This document shows, in pieces, positions 24,029 to 31,734 of a stretch of 64,000 nt of DNA. Where the stretch lies: the IMG/VR virus record IMGVR_UViG_3300009176_000003, positions 1-64,000 of that record. One strand, written 5' to 3'. Both the position numbers and the translations under genes were made by a program. How positions within the stretch are numbered: the first letter of the stretch is position 1; the number at the start of each line of letters is the position of its first letter. The notes beneath the pieces were generated by a model that was not told where the DNA came from, made no database searches, and saw nothing but the letters and a program-made list of their open reading frames with translations. Source of the stretch: a virus.

Positions 24029-24214
24029 GCAGCAGGTTGTAAAGAGGGTCAAAAAACATCAGTTCACATGCCTAGCGACAACACCGTCGACTTGTACAGT
24101 TCTTTCCATAACAACATCAATGGTTTGCCGAGAACTGTCCGTTGGGCAGTGTTTGGGCATGCGGATTATGGAGGGAGCGTGCGTCTCTCACGTATACTTG
24201 GTTGTATGCACGCA

Positions 24215-24300
24215 GACCATTTTTTTTACTTTTATATATACTCTTGGAACAAAACATAAACATAATCTAAATTATATAATGAAATCAATAGGGGTAGATT
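24215..24300. other. AT-rich core, possible origin or early promoter
   Basis: This is a run dominated by A and T (T tract 24220-24227, TATATATA around 24232, ATTATATAAT 24271-24280) in an otherwise GC-rich genome. TATAAT at 24275 is a good -10 but has no matching -35 at 16-18 bases. DNA unwinding for replication is an alternative role. Confidence 0.45.
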
Positions 24301-24525
24301 ATATTCCCACGGAAGCGGGATGCCGACACGACAAGGGCCAGGTCGCTTTTTAAGTGATTACAACCAAGCCCACGTGCCACGCGCACGGCTACTCCGAACC
24401 TCTGCTGGAGAGCCGTTTTATTATGCTCAACTTGCGTAATCGATACACACCAAATACAACAGCCCCTACTAATGTACCACACACCATAAGTGCTCAATTC
24501 GCCCTGCCAATCCTCCCCACGCCAA

Positions 24526-24537
24526 GGGCGCAGCGCG
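24526..24537 (+). repeat. GGGCGCAGCGCG element, plus-strand copy
   Basis: This copy lies 49 bases before the first rightward gene and reads in its direction. It is followed by CCGG and CCGCC, which can form a short A-rich-loop hairpin. Confidence 0.65.
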
Positions 24538-24586
24538 CCGGAAAAACCGCCGCAAATTTTCGCTCCACCACGAAAGGACGCTCCCG

Positions 24587-24901
24587 ATGCCCACACCCAC
24601 AGCCCGCTCGCTGCACAACGCAGTCATGTGCCGCTACCACAACTCCATCCATACCAATGCGGCCCCCAGGCACTCCTATTCGCTCGTGCCGAATCTCAGC
24701 TACGCCTACGTCGTCGGCACTTACCGCGGCGGTAAGCGCACCGCGGAAGGGTTTGACTCATTGACGCTGGCAAAACGTCACGCCGACCTGAACGCACCCG
24801 CGTTCGTCTACCGCTCAGCCCAAGTCAAACGCGTTGCCCAGGGCACCTGCTACCTCGATGCCGCCAACAAAGACCCGATCTACGTCGGCCAGAAAGGCTG
24901 A
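24587..24901 (+). CDS. First rightward early gene, hypothetical
   Basis: This 104-residue protein begins MPTPTARSLHNAVMCRYHNS with the leader CGAAAGGACGCTCCCG before ATG. It is basic with a Tyr-rich centre (SYSLVPNLSYAYVVGTYRGG) and a mixed C-terminus (FVYRSAQVKRVAQGTCYLD). No known fold is recognised. As the promoter-proximal gene of the early operon it is a candidate host-interaction factor. Confidence 0.65.
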   Translation: MPTPTARSLHNAVMCRYHNSIHTNAAPRHSYSLVPNLSYAYVVGTYRGGKRTAEGFDSLTLAKRHADLNAPAFVYRSAQVKRVAQGTCYLDAANKDPIYVGQKG

Positions 24902-24908
24902 TGCAGAC

Positions 24909-25004
24909 ATGTCAGGCACGGAAATAATCATCATCGCCATTGCAGTCGTCTGGGCGCAGCTGTTCGTGCTCGCCTGGGCCATGTTCACGCCCGACCAGGA
25001 CTAA
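24909..25004 (+). CDS. 31-residue single-span membrane peptide
   Basis: This is a short frame, MSGTEIIIIAIAVVWAQLF, continuing to TPDQD. Residues 4-26 form one hydrophobic helix. It starts 8 bases after the previous stop. The ribosome site is weak (GCAGAC). Its size and operon place fit a real small membrane peptide, but its function is unknown. Confidence 0.5.
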   Translation: MSGTEIIIIAIAVVWAQLFVLAWAMFTPDQD

Positions 25005-25110
25005 CCCTCACGCACGCTGGCAGGGTGGCACGCTGTCACCCTGCCATTCACACGTCCCAACAGCAAAACGCATCCACAGGGCTCCCTGCCCCAACCAGAA
25101 AGGCCACCCA

Positions 25111-25335
25111 ATGCAGACCTCCCATGTCGACAAGACCATGACCCACGTGGACTGGCAGCTGCTCGCCGAGCAGAAACTGGCGCTGCTGGAAGTCCTCAGT
25201 GCCTGCCGATACAGCGCAGACCCGCAACCGCTGGCTGGCCTGCTGCACTTTATCGACGCCCTGCAGGATGCCGCCGAGAAAGACGGCCACAGGGTCGTCT
25301 GGCTGACCGACGACAACAACGAGGAGACACGCTGA
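25111..25335 (+). CDS. Small hypothetical early protein
   Basis: This is a 74-residue protein, MQTSHVDKTMTHVDWQLLAEQK onwards. The start follows CCAGAAAGGCCACCCA, the leader shared by several early genes. It is helical (ALLEVLSACRYSADP, GLLHFIDALQDAAEK). The stop overlaps the next start (TGATG). No family is recognised. Confidence 0.65.
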   Translation: MQTSHVDKTMTHVDWQLLAEQKLALLEVLSACRYSADPQPLAGLLHFIDALQDAAEKDGHRVVWLTDDNNEETR

Positions 25336-25688
25336 TGCACACACTTATCATCAAAGGCGACAAATACGCCGCCTATGCCGCCTGCAACGCCCACGACATC
25401 GATATCCTGTCGATCACGCGTCATCCCCAATTCGACGAGTGCATTATCTCCACCGACGGCCATGCCGACACCACCGCGATACTCAGTGCGTGGTTCTGCG
25501 AGCACAGCGGCGCGCCCCCGGCCCCTGCAGGCACGCTGATGTGGTACGGGCCGGCGAACAGCGCGCCGCTGCCCGACAACGCCACCGCAGACGGCCACAT
25601 GGCCCCTGTGCCCCATGCACCGCTACAGGGTGACACCGCTGCGGTCACGCACGACGACACCGCGACGGTCATGCAGGAGGGCGTCTGA
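25335..25688 (+). CDS. Hypothetical early protein
   Basis: This 117-residue protein begins MHTLIIKGDKYAAYAACNAHDIDILSI. The N-terminal half (about 1-70) looks alpha/beta. The C-terminal 45 residues are Ala/Asp/Thr-rich and probably disordered. It is translationally coupled to both neighbours by overlapping stop and start codons. Function unknown. Confidence 0.6.
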   Translation: MHTLIIKGDKYAAYAACNAHDIDILSITRHPQFDECIISTDGHADTTAILSAWFCEHSGAPPAPAGTLMWYGPANSAPLPDNATADGHMAPVPHAPLQGDTAAVTHDDTATVMQEGV

Positions 25689-25918
25689 TGCAGCTCTATT
25701 ACCTGCAGGCCGACGCTTACACAGGCGACGCCGACGGCCCGATCAGCATGGACCTGTTCGTCCATGCCGAGTCGCCCGAGCAGGCCCAGGAGTTCTGGAA
25801 GCGCTATTACGACGACTGGGACGACGCCGAGACATTACGCGTGTGGGCAGTCCCCACACCGGCATTGCCCGGCGCGGTCCCCTGGGATAGCGTGACCTGT
25901 ACCGAGTTCAAGGTGTGA
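25688..25918 (+). CDS. Small acidic early protein
   Basis: This is a 76-residue protein, MQLYYLQADAYTGDADGPIS onwards, with an acidic, aromatic-rich middle (QEFWKRYYDDWDDAETL). It is start-coupled to the gene before. The strong negative charge resembles DNA-mimic or inhibitor proteins of phages, but there is no sequence match to support that role. Confidence 0.6.
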   Translation: MQLYYLQADAYTGDADGPISMDLFVHAESPEQAQEFWKRYYDDWDDAETLRVWAVPTPALPGAVPWDSVTCTEFKV

Positions 25919-25919
25919 C

Positions 25920-26318
25920 ATGCTCACTGACGACGAGACCAAGCTCGCCATGCACCACTGCGACGTGGTGCGCCGCACTCATCCCGTGCCGTTCCTGCAA
26001 GTGCGGCCCGATCCGGTCAGCGCCTATAACGTGCAGCTGCGTTACCGGCGCAGTGCGTGGAGAACCATGCACTGGACCGATGCGGTGGCGTTCACCCGCA
26101 ACGCCCGGCGCACCCGCATCAACCAGCGCAAGCAGCCCCCCGGCTCCCGCAAAGCCTATCAGGCCGCTTACGCCGTCAAGCGCCGCCAGCAGATCAGGCA
26201 GCAGCGCCAGGACAGGATCAGGGAGCTGCTTGAGCTGAAGGGCCGCATCCTGGACTACGAGGTCAAGGAGCTGCTGCACACCCATGCAACCCCGCCAGCC
26301 AAGGGCGACCAGACATGA
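25920..26318 (+). CDS. Basic helical early protein
   Basis: This is a 132-residue protein. The N-terminal 65 residues are mixed (VQLRYRRSAWRTMHWTDAVAF). Residues about 70-120 are very basic and helical (KRRQQIRQQRQDRIRELLELK), consistent with nucleic-acid binding. It begins one base after the previous stop and ends in an ATGA overlap with a small membrane peptide. No family is recognised. Confidence 0.6.
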   Translation: MLTDDETKLAMHHCDVVRRTHPVPFLQVRPDPVSAYNVQLRYRRSAWRTMHWTDAVAFTRNARRTRINQRKQPPGSRKAYQAAYAVKRRQQIRQQRQDRIRELLELKGRILDYEVKELLHTHATPPAKGDQT

Positions 26319-26419
26319 CCGACCGGCAGGATATGATCCTAGGCATCCTGATATTCGTGGTGTTGTTCTGGTCAGTCATGTCCTCGACGCCAAGGTTCTG
26401 CGTTGCCGCCGGCTGCTAG
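26315..26419 (+). CDS. 34-residue single-span membrane peptide
   Basis: MTDRQDMILGILIFVVLFW opens a 34-residue frame with one hydrophobic helix (8-23) and a short tail containing two cysteines. It is coupled to the previous gene by ATGA. It is the second tiny membrane peptide in this operon. Function unknown. Confidence 0.5.
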   Translation: MTDRQDMILGILIFVVLFWSVMSSTPRFCVAAGC

Positions 26420-26437
26420 ACCACCTGCCCTGCCCGG

Positions 26438-26464
26438 GGGCGCAGCGCGGCGGCAACGCCGCGC
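26438..26464 (+). repeat. GGGCGCAGCGCG element with GCAA-capped hairpin
   Basis: This fifth copy (26438-26449) runs into a hairpin with 8-base arms, GCGCGGCG (26445-26452) and CGCCGCGC (26457-26464), closed by a GCAA tetraloop. A dispersed-palindrome copy follows at 26469-26483. Both lie in the 119-base leader of the next gene. Confidence 0.7.
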
Positions 26465-26538
26465 CGCGTTACCGCTGCGGCAACGCAAAAATTTCGCTCC
26501 AACCACCACCCCACTGCAAAACGAAAGGTACTCCCCAC

Positions 26539-27261
26539 ATGCACACGCAAATCCCGCTGCCGGCCGATGGCCCGGCAACCCAGTCTCCCGGACTTGCCAA
26601 GTCCAACGCGCCCTCGTTCGACGACCTGCTCGCCATGGCCAAGGAACTCGGCGTGCAGTGCGGCCAGGGCAAGGACACCCAGATCAAGTTCGACTTGAAA
26701 TTGATCGAGGCGGCGTATCTGGGATCACTCTCGCTCGACCCTGACCGGCACGGCAAGGGCCGTGACGACTCGACATTGATGGCCGAGGCCTACGTCAGGG
26801 CAACACAGGGTGCGGTCGTATTTGATGCAAAAGCCGACAAGACGCGCAAGCAGGTGTCCAACGTGCGCAAGTGCATCAAGCTCGGCACCATGACCAAGCT
26901 GGGCCGCGGCCAGCCGCTGCAGTTCGTGCAGGAGTTCGTCGAGTATCGCCAGAAGGTCCGCGCCAAGGACCCGATTGCCCTCAAGAAGGCACCGCACGGC
27001 AAGACCGAGAAGGACCTCGACGACGCCCACAACGGCCTGATGCGCCTCGCCACCGTGCAGATCAAGGCAACGTCGCTCTTGAGCGAGGACGAGCGCAACC
27101 GGTTTGCGTTCAAGACCGACACGGCCGAGAAGACCGAGACCGAGAAGCTGGAGCAGGCCCGCAAGATGCTGCGCAAGTCCGGCGACAACTCCACCGAGGT
27201 GCAGGCCGCCATCACCTCGATCACCAACCGCCTGATCAACCTCGCCAAGGGCGCAAAATGA
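26539..27261 (+). CDS. Hypothetical 240-residue early protein
   Basis: The protein starts MHTQIPLPADGPATQSPG after AAAGGTACTCCCCAC. From residue 30 it is helical and highly charged (DDLLAMAKELGVQCGQGKDTQIKFDLKLIEAAYLG). Further segments, KTRKQVSNVRKCIKLGTM and EKLEQARKMLRKSGDNSTEVQ, suggest coiled coils. It is followed by a coupled zinc-ribbon protein. The pattern would fit a DNA-binding or recombination accessory, but I recognise no family. Confidence 0.6.
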   Translation: MHTQIPLPADGPATQSPGLAKSNAPSFDDLLAMAKELGVQCGQGKDTQIKFDLKLIEAAYLGSLSLDPDRHGKGRDDSTLMAEAYVRATQGAVVFDAKADKTRKQVSNVRKCIKLGTMTKLGRGQPLQFVQEFVEYRQKVRAKDPIALKKAPHGKTEKDLDDAHNGLMRLATVQIKATSLLSEDERNRFAFKTDTAEKTETEKLEQARKMLRKSGDNSTEVQAAITSITNRLINLAKGAK

Positions 27262-27440
27262 AGCCCGCCAAGGTTGATTGGGTCTGCGAGCACTGCGGCA
27301 GCAACGACGTGCTGGTAGACGCCTATGCCGAATGGAACGTAGACACCCAGCAATGGGAGATCCACAGCACGTTCAACAAGGGCTCGTACTGCCGGGAATG
27401 CGATGGCGAGTGCCGTCTCACCGAGAAGGTGCTGCCATAA
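27258..27440 (+). CDS. Small zinc-ribbon protein
   Basis: This 60-residue protein has WVCEHCGSNDV near residue 8 and YCRECDGEC near residue 46, two CxxC pairs that should bind one zinc. It overlaps the gene before by ATGA. Such proteins usually act as adaptors in transcription or repair. A partnership with the coupled 240-residue protein is suggested by context only. Confidence 0.65.
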   Translation: MKPAKVDWVCEHCGSNDVLVDAYAEWNVDTQQWEIHSTFNKGSYCRECDGECRLTEKVLP

Positions 27441-27448
27441 CCGATACC

Positions 27449-27544
27449 GTCACGCTGTGGTGGCGTGACGGGTGCGCCGGACCTCCTGTTTCAACCGGCG
27501 CACGGCGGCCGGACGCTGCTTAAGCCTTTCAAGCGTCCGGCCGC
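27449..27544 (+). ncRNA. Structured leader with three stem-loops
   Basis: Three strong hairpins follow one another in the 187-base gap before the MoxR-like gene. The first has 7-base arms, GTCACGC/GCGTGAC (27449-27469). The second has 9-base arms, GTGCGCCGG/CCGGCGCAC (27472-27503). The third has 13-base arms, GCGGCCGGACGCT/AGCGTCCGGCCGC (27505-27544). None is followed by a T tract. No known riboswitch family is recognised. It could be a regulatory 5' leader or a processed small RNA. Confidence 0.55.
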
Positions 27545-27627
27545 TCCCTCTGCCCTCTGAAAGGCTGACACGATGCACCGCTGCGGTCACACCTCTGGCC
27601 GCCTATACAACCAGAAAGGCTATTCTT

Positions 27628-28815
27628 ATGAACTTGCGTACTGCCAAGAAGCACCTGCAGGCCAACATCCTGGCCGGCAATGCCACGATACTCATATCCG
27701 ACCCGGGTGTCGGCAAGACCGACATGATGGACGGCGTCTGCCGCTGGTTCCTCGACTACACCCGTGCCGGCAACCCGAAGGCACGCGTGGGAAAATCCCT
27801 GTTCTTCATGGCCACTCAGTCCCCGATTGGCTTCACCGGGCTGCCGTGGAAAGGGGCGCGCAGCTACATCGACGAGCGCACCGGCCTGCAGCACGACTAC
27901 ACCGTCACCGACCCGGCGATTCCGCAGTGGTACATGGCGCAGGACCTCGTCACCGGCGAGGTGCTGCCTGCGAACATGTTCGACAAGGTGGTGCTGGTGA
28001 TCGAGGAGTGGGGACAGGGCTCGGCCGAGACCAAAAGGGCGGGTGCCGAGGTATTGCGTGCCGGGGGGACTCCCCCCTGGTATCTGCCGGAAGGCTCGCC
28101 GCGCATTGCGCTCAGCAACCACGACACGCGTGACGGCGTCACCAAGGAGATGGGCTTCCTGATCAACCGCGCCAACCGCGTGCATATCGTCGGCGATGCC
28201 AAGATCTGGCACGACGACTTTGCCGACCACCCCTACCAGTGGCAGGGACGCACCTGGCAGATGCTCGGCGTGAGCAAGATGTGGGGGCTGCGCAACCCCG
28301 CGATACTGTTCGAGCCGCGCCCCGACAAGGAAGGCCCGTGGTGCACCGCCCGCTCGTTCACCGCACAGGACCGCTACGTGCAGACGGTCACCGAGCTGAA
28401 CGACGGCGAGATCCCGCTCAACGACCCCGGGTTCCGCGAGACCTGCGCGGGCTACACCGGCATGAGCGCAGCGCAGAGCTTCCTCTCGATGCTGCAGTTC
28501 GCGCTGGAGCTGCCGTCCTACGAGAGCATCGTGAAGGACCCGATGGGCACGCCGGTGCCTACAAAAGCCGACCTGCAGATGCTCTTGTCATACGAGCTGG
28601 CCGGCCGCTGCGAGCGCAACGACCTGGCCAACGTCCTCAAGTTCATGGATAAGCGCGACGCCGACGGCAAGGGCATGCCGAAGGACGTGAACATCACGTT
28701 CGTCAGCACGTTGCTGCGCAGGGACTATGACCTGCTCAACGAGCCGGCCATGGAGGCGTGGGTCTCTCGTAATGCTAATCTTGTGGGTGTTATTGGTAAG
28801 TTAGCCCGTAATTAA
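27628..28815 (+). CDS. MoxR-like AAA+ ATPase
   Basis: This 395-residue protein starts at MNLRTAKKHLQAN after CCAGAAAGG. Walker A is SDPGVGKT (24-31). Walker B is the VVLVIEEWGQ segment near residue 125, and IALSNHDTRDGV follows as sensor 1. The pore-loop region PIGFTGLPW is typical of MoxR. MoxR ATPases work with von Willebrand A partners as remodelling chaperones. The matching VWA/metallopeptidase gene lies two small genes downstream. In a phage the target is unknown; candidates are host or virion metalloproteins. A structured leader precedes the gene. Confidence 0.82.
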   Translation: MNLRTAKKHLQANILAGNATILISDPGVGKTDMMDGVCRWFLDYTRAGNPKARVGKSLFFMATQSPIGFTGLPWKGARSYIDERTGLQHDYTVTDPAIPQWYMAQDLVTGEVLPANMFDKVVLVIEEWGQGSAETKRAGAEVLRAGGTPPWYLPEGSPRIALSNHDTRDGVTKEMGFLINRANRVHIVGDAKIWHDDFADHPYQWQGRTWQMLGVSKMWGLRNPAILFEPRPDKEGPWCTARSFTAQDRYVQTVTELNDGEIPLNDPGFRETCAGYTGMSAAQSFLSMLQFALELPSYESIVKDPMGTPVPTKADLQMLLSYELAGRCERNDLANVLKFMDKRDADGKGMPKDVNITFVSTLLRRDYDLLNEPAMEAWVSRNANLVGVIGKLARN

Positions 28816-28883
28816 CCGCGACGGGGTGTTACCGCGACGGTGACACCCCCACTCCCCACAACACCAACACAAGGACTCCCCAC

Positions 28884-29183
28884 ATGAATCGCAAATGGGT
28901 GATCGAGGTCGTCGCCGACATGCGCGACAAGGGCAAGATCGACACCATCACCAAGCTGGTATGCCGGCAGGCCGCGCATCTGCAGGCTGCCGTGTATCTC
29001 ATTGCCGACGAGCAGAAGCCGCAGGTCGCCGCTTATTCCGACGACTTCTTTGCCGGGCGCAGCGAGCTGGCGCTGATGATCGAGAATGACAGCTATCCGG
29101 AGGCTGCGGTCACTGCCGAGCCCCCTGCCGATAGCGACGACGAGATAAGCGACGAGCTGATGGACGCATTCACAAAAAAGTAG
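28884..29183 (+). CDS. Small protein in the MoxR/VWA cassette
   Basis: This 99-residue protein, MNRKWVIEVVADMRDKGKIDT onwards, is mostly helical with an acidic C-terminal tail (DSDDEISDELMDAFTKK). It lies between the MoxR-like ATPase and its VWA partner. A palindrome copy (28829-28843) sits in the gap before it. It may be an adaptor for the pair, by position only. Confidence 0.6.
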   Translation: MNRKWVIEVVADMRDKGKIDTITKLVCRQAAHLQAAVYLIADEQKPQVAAYSDDFFAGRSELALMIENDSYPEAAVTAEPPADSDDEISDELMDAFTKK

Positions 29184-29209
29184 CCGGGGACAGTGACTGC
29201 ACCAGGCGC

Positions 29210-29449
29210 ATGCACTGTCCCCCCGGCAAATGCCTGGCCGAGATCGTCTACCTCACTGCCGCCAGCGAGCGTGCCGAGGTCGTGCTCTGGCAGGGCCCCG
29301 GCACGCTCTGCAGCAAGGTCAACAGCGTGCAGTGGAAGCAATTCTACAACTGGAAAAAGGACTGGTTCGATGCAGTTAGCAAGCACTTCCCCCAGTACTG
29401 CTGCAAACGATGGAAGCAGCGGGCTTTCGACCGCCGCCATAACCGCTGA
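29210..29449 (+). CDS. Small Cys-containing protein in the MoxR/VWA cassette
   Basis: This 79-residue protein, MHCPPGKCLAEIVYLTAASER onwards, has a plausible alpha/beta start and an aromatic basic C-terminus (WKQFYNWKKDWFDAV). It is preferred here over a long upstream extension of the VWA gene because that extension is Ser/Arg-rich shadow. It overlaps the VWA start by 80 bases. No family is known. Confidence 0.55.
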   Translation: MHCPPGKCLAEIVYLTAASERAEVVLWQGPGTLCSKVNSVQWKQFYNWKKDWFDAVSKHFPQYCCKRWKQRAFDRRHNR

Positions 29450-30758
29450 GCACGACCGTAAATGGCAGGACACCGCTGCGATGATGCAGTGGACTGCCCC
29501 CGGGTTCGTGCATCTCCTGTACAAGCTACTCAATGCCCAGAACAATCTGGACGAGAAGGGCTATGTCGCGGTGCACTCGCGCGACGTGCCCATCGCGGCA
29601 ACCGACGGCAAGAACGTGATTATTAACCCGGACACTTATTACAAGCTCGCCCTGCCGCAGCGCGTGTATGTCTTGGGCCACGAGATCGTGCACAACATGT
29701 TCGGCGACGTTGAGTTGCTGCACGCGTGCCACGAGAGCGGCACCGTCACCATGCCGGACGGGCGCAAGATCCCGTTCGACGAGGAGGAGATGCAGCTGGC
29801 GATGGACGCCAGGATCAACGCGTTGCTCGACGAGAGCCACATCGGGTCGCGGCCCGACATCGGCTGGTTCGACAAGGAGGTCAAGGCCGCGGACAGCGTC
29901 TACCCGATCTACGAGCGCTACGTGAAAGCCAAGGCGAAAAAGCCGCCGGGCGACCAGCCCGGTAACCGTCCCGGTAACAAGCCCGGCACGTCGCCCCAGC
30001 CCAACGGCAACCCGGGTGGCGGCTTCGATAAATTGCTCAAGCCCGGCGCAGCCACGGGCCAGGCCCCGCAGGACGCAGTCTCCGAGCGTGACCCGCAGCA
30101 GTGGGCGGTCGAGATCCAGACCGCCAAGACGCTGGAGAGCCTGCGCCAGCAGGGCGACCTGCCGGCCGGCCTGGAGAAGCTGTTCAAGCAATTACTGGAG
30201 CCGGAGATCTCGTGGCTCGACCACATCGAGACGCTGGTCATGCGCCAGGTCGGCGACGGGTCCATCGACTGGACCCAGCCGCACCCGTACTGGGGCGCAT
30301 ATGACTTCTATGTGCCGAACGAGTCCGGCACCGGTGCCGGGTGGATCGTGGTGTGGGGGGACACTTCCGGCAGCGTGTTCAGCGACGGCGTGCAGGCGCG
30401 CAACATCGCCGAGCTGGCTGGACTGATGGAGCAGGTCAACCCCGCACGACTGACGCTGATCTGGTGCGATGCCGGGATACAAAAAGGCAGCGTGATCGAG
30501 CTGCAGGACCCCAGCGAGTTGCGCGACGCCAAGCCGGTGGGCGGCGGCGGCACCAGCTACAAGCCGGTGCTCGACTGGATCGCCAAGAACAATCGTGGGG
30601 AGTCCCCCGATCTGTTCCTGGCCTTCACCGACGGCTACGTGACGTTCGCCAAGGAGCACCCGTTCCCCACCATCTGGTGCAGCAGCACCAAGAAGGGCGA
30701 GGTGAAGTACCCGTTTGGCCAAGTCGTCTACATCAACGACCTCAAGAAGGGCGCATAA
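29370..30758 (+). CDS. Metallopeptidase-like / VWA protein (DUF2201-like)
   Basis: This 462-residue protein starts at MQLASTSPSTAANDG after AAAAGGA. Residues 97-150 carry a zinc-peptidase motif, HEIVH (104-108), with a likely third ligand in LAMDARIN (Asp146). A Gly/Pro/Asn-rich linker spans 190-230. Residues about 325-425 form a von Willebrand A-like domain with MIDAS residues DTSGS (331-335), Thr395 and Asp421. This two-part layout matches DUF2201-type proteins, which usually pair with MoxR ATPases, as here. Protease activity is possible but unproven. Confidence 0.8.
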   Translation: MQLASTSPSTAANDGSSGLSTAAITAEHDRKWQDTAAMMQWTAPGFVHLLYKLLNAQNNLDEKGYVAVHSRDVPIAATDGKNVIINPDTYYKLALPQRVYVLGHEIVHNMFGDVELLHACHESGTVTMPDGRKIPFDEEEMQLAMDARINALLDESHIGSRPDIGWFDKEVKAADSVYPIYERYVKAKAKKPPGDQPGNRPGNKPGTSPQPNGNPGGGFDKLLKPGAATGQAPQDAVSERDPQQWAVEIQTAKTLESLRQQGDLPAGLEKLFKQLLEPEISWLDHIETLVMRQVGDGSIDWTQPHPYWGAYDFYVPNESGTGAGWIVVWGDTSGSVFSDGVQARNIAELAGLMEQVNPARLTLIWCDAGIQKGSVIELQDPSELRDAKPVGGGGTSYKPVLDWIAKNNRGESPDLFLAFTDGYVTFAKEHPFPTIWCSSTKKGEVKYPFGQVVYINDLKKGA

Positions 30759-30785
30759 GCGCCCCCAACCAGAAAGGACAACTGC

Positions 30786-30995
30786 GTGAACAATCTTACC
30801 AAGCGACAACACCAGCTCATGCTTGAGTTGGTGAAGGGACTCCCCGACAAGGAAATCGGTAAACGACTCGACATCACCACCGGCACCGTGCGTCAAATGC
30901 TACATAACCTCTATCAACGCACCGGCAATGCCAACCGCACCGAGCTGGCAGTACAGTACATCGACCATGCACGACGTAACCGCGACGGTAACTAG
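30786..30995 (+). CDS. Stand-alone LuxR-type HTH protein
   Basis: This is a 69-residue protein with a GTG start after CCAGAAAGGACAACTGC. It is essentially a single GerE/LuxR helix-turn-helix: LTKRQHQLMLELVKGLPDKEIGKRL, then the recognition helix TTGTVRQMLHNLY. It would bind DNA as a dimer, probably regulating phage or host transcription. It has no sensor domain. A palindrome copy (30977-30991) spans its last codons. Confidence 0.82.
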   Translation: MNNLTKRQHQLMLELVKGLPDKEIGKRLDITTGTVRQMLHNLYQRTGNANRTELAVQYIDHARRNRDGN

Positions 30996-31041
30996 CGCCG
31001 TAAGACAATTGATCAACCAGACAACAATAGGAATCACTGCA

Positions 31042-31734
31042 ATGGGTAGACAGAGACAGCACACCATCAACACCCAGACCTGGGAGCCGGCCCTCACCTG
31101 CATCAACCGCATGGAGAAGGCGATGGTCCGGGTCATGGTCAAGACCGGCGACCTCACCTATCACGACATGATCGACTGGCTGCTGCCGCCCGAACCGCTG
31201 CAGGCGATGCGGGTGGCTGCACCTTATGCCGACCTCTCGCGCGGCAGCGATGTCTCCAAGGACTTCGACTTCGGCAACAAGGCCTCGTTCGCACTCGACT
31301 TCGCCAACATGGGGTACATCACGCCCAAGCGCAGCCTGTTCGCCATCCAGCACGACAACAAGAACCACATGCAGTTCGCCGGGATAATCTCCAAGGTGAT
31401 CGGCATCGTGATCCAGCACAACAAGCTGCGCACGATTCTCGCCCACTTCCGCAACAAGAACGTCACCCCTGGCGCGGCCAAGCACTACTGGCCGACGCTG
31501 CAGAGCCTGCTGCCCAGCGACCACGCGTTCTTCCAGGTCAAGGGCGACCGGTTCAAGGACGTGTTCTTCGAGCAGAACGTCATGGAGCACCTGCGCGAGG
31601 CCCCCGAGATCGTCGCCAAGGGGTTGCTCTGTGACCCGAACGTCAACGGCCTGTACCGCAGCAACGAGCGTGTGTTGATCCGGATGAGCGTGGACCAGAG
31701 CCAGTATTTCCCGCTGTTCGTGCAGCCCACATGA
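31042..31734 (+). CDS. Hypothetical 230-residue early protein
   Basis: The start at MGRQRQHTINTQTWEPA is chosen for its AGGA site; an upstream ATG at 30967 would overlap the HTH gene. It is mixed alpha/beta with aromatic positions (DFDFGNKASFALDFANMGYITPK, AKHYWPTLQSLL, GDRFKDVFFEQNVMEHL). No catalytic motif is recognised. It is coupled to the next gene (ATGA). Confidence 0.6.
   Translation: MGRQRQHTINTQTWEPALTCINRMEKAMVRVMVKTGDLTYHDMIDWLLPPEPLQAMRVAAPYADLSRGSDVSKDFDFGNKASFALDFANMGYITPKRSLFAIQHDNKNHMQFAGIISKVIGIVIQHNKLRTILAHFRNKNVTPGAAKHYWPTLQSLLPSDHAFFQVKGDRFKDVFFEQNVMEHLREAPEIVAKGLLCDPNVNGLYRSNERVLIRMSVDQSQYFPLFVQPT

Larger units (their letters stand above)
23732..24586. other. Divergent control region without a convincing gene
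   Basis: This 855-base gap separates the leftward and rightward early genes. It contains the third GGGCGCAGCGCG copy, a 17-base direct repeat (23847 and 23901), an 18-base direct repeat (23990 and 24011), an AT-rich core around 24215-24300 with TATAAT at 24275-24280, and the fourth GGGCGCAGCGCG copy close to the first rightward gene. Open frames here have poor composition and no ribosome site. It probably holds the early promoters and possibly the replication origin. Confidence 0.65.

Noticed and set aside
23991-24353. Plus-strand open frames (120 and 63 codons) in the control region
   Set aside because: They span the operator-like repeats and AT-rich core, with irregular composition and no ribosome site.
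24285-24596. Minus-strand open frame of 103 codons in the control region
   Set aside because: It has unusual Cys/Trp content and no ribosome site, and overlaps the start of a well-supported plus-strand gene.
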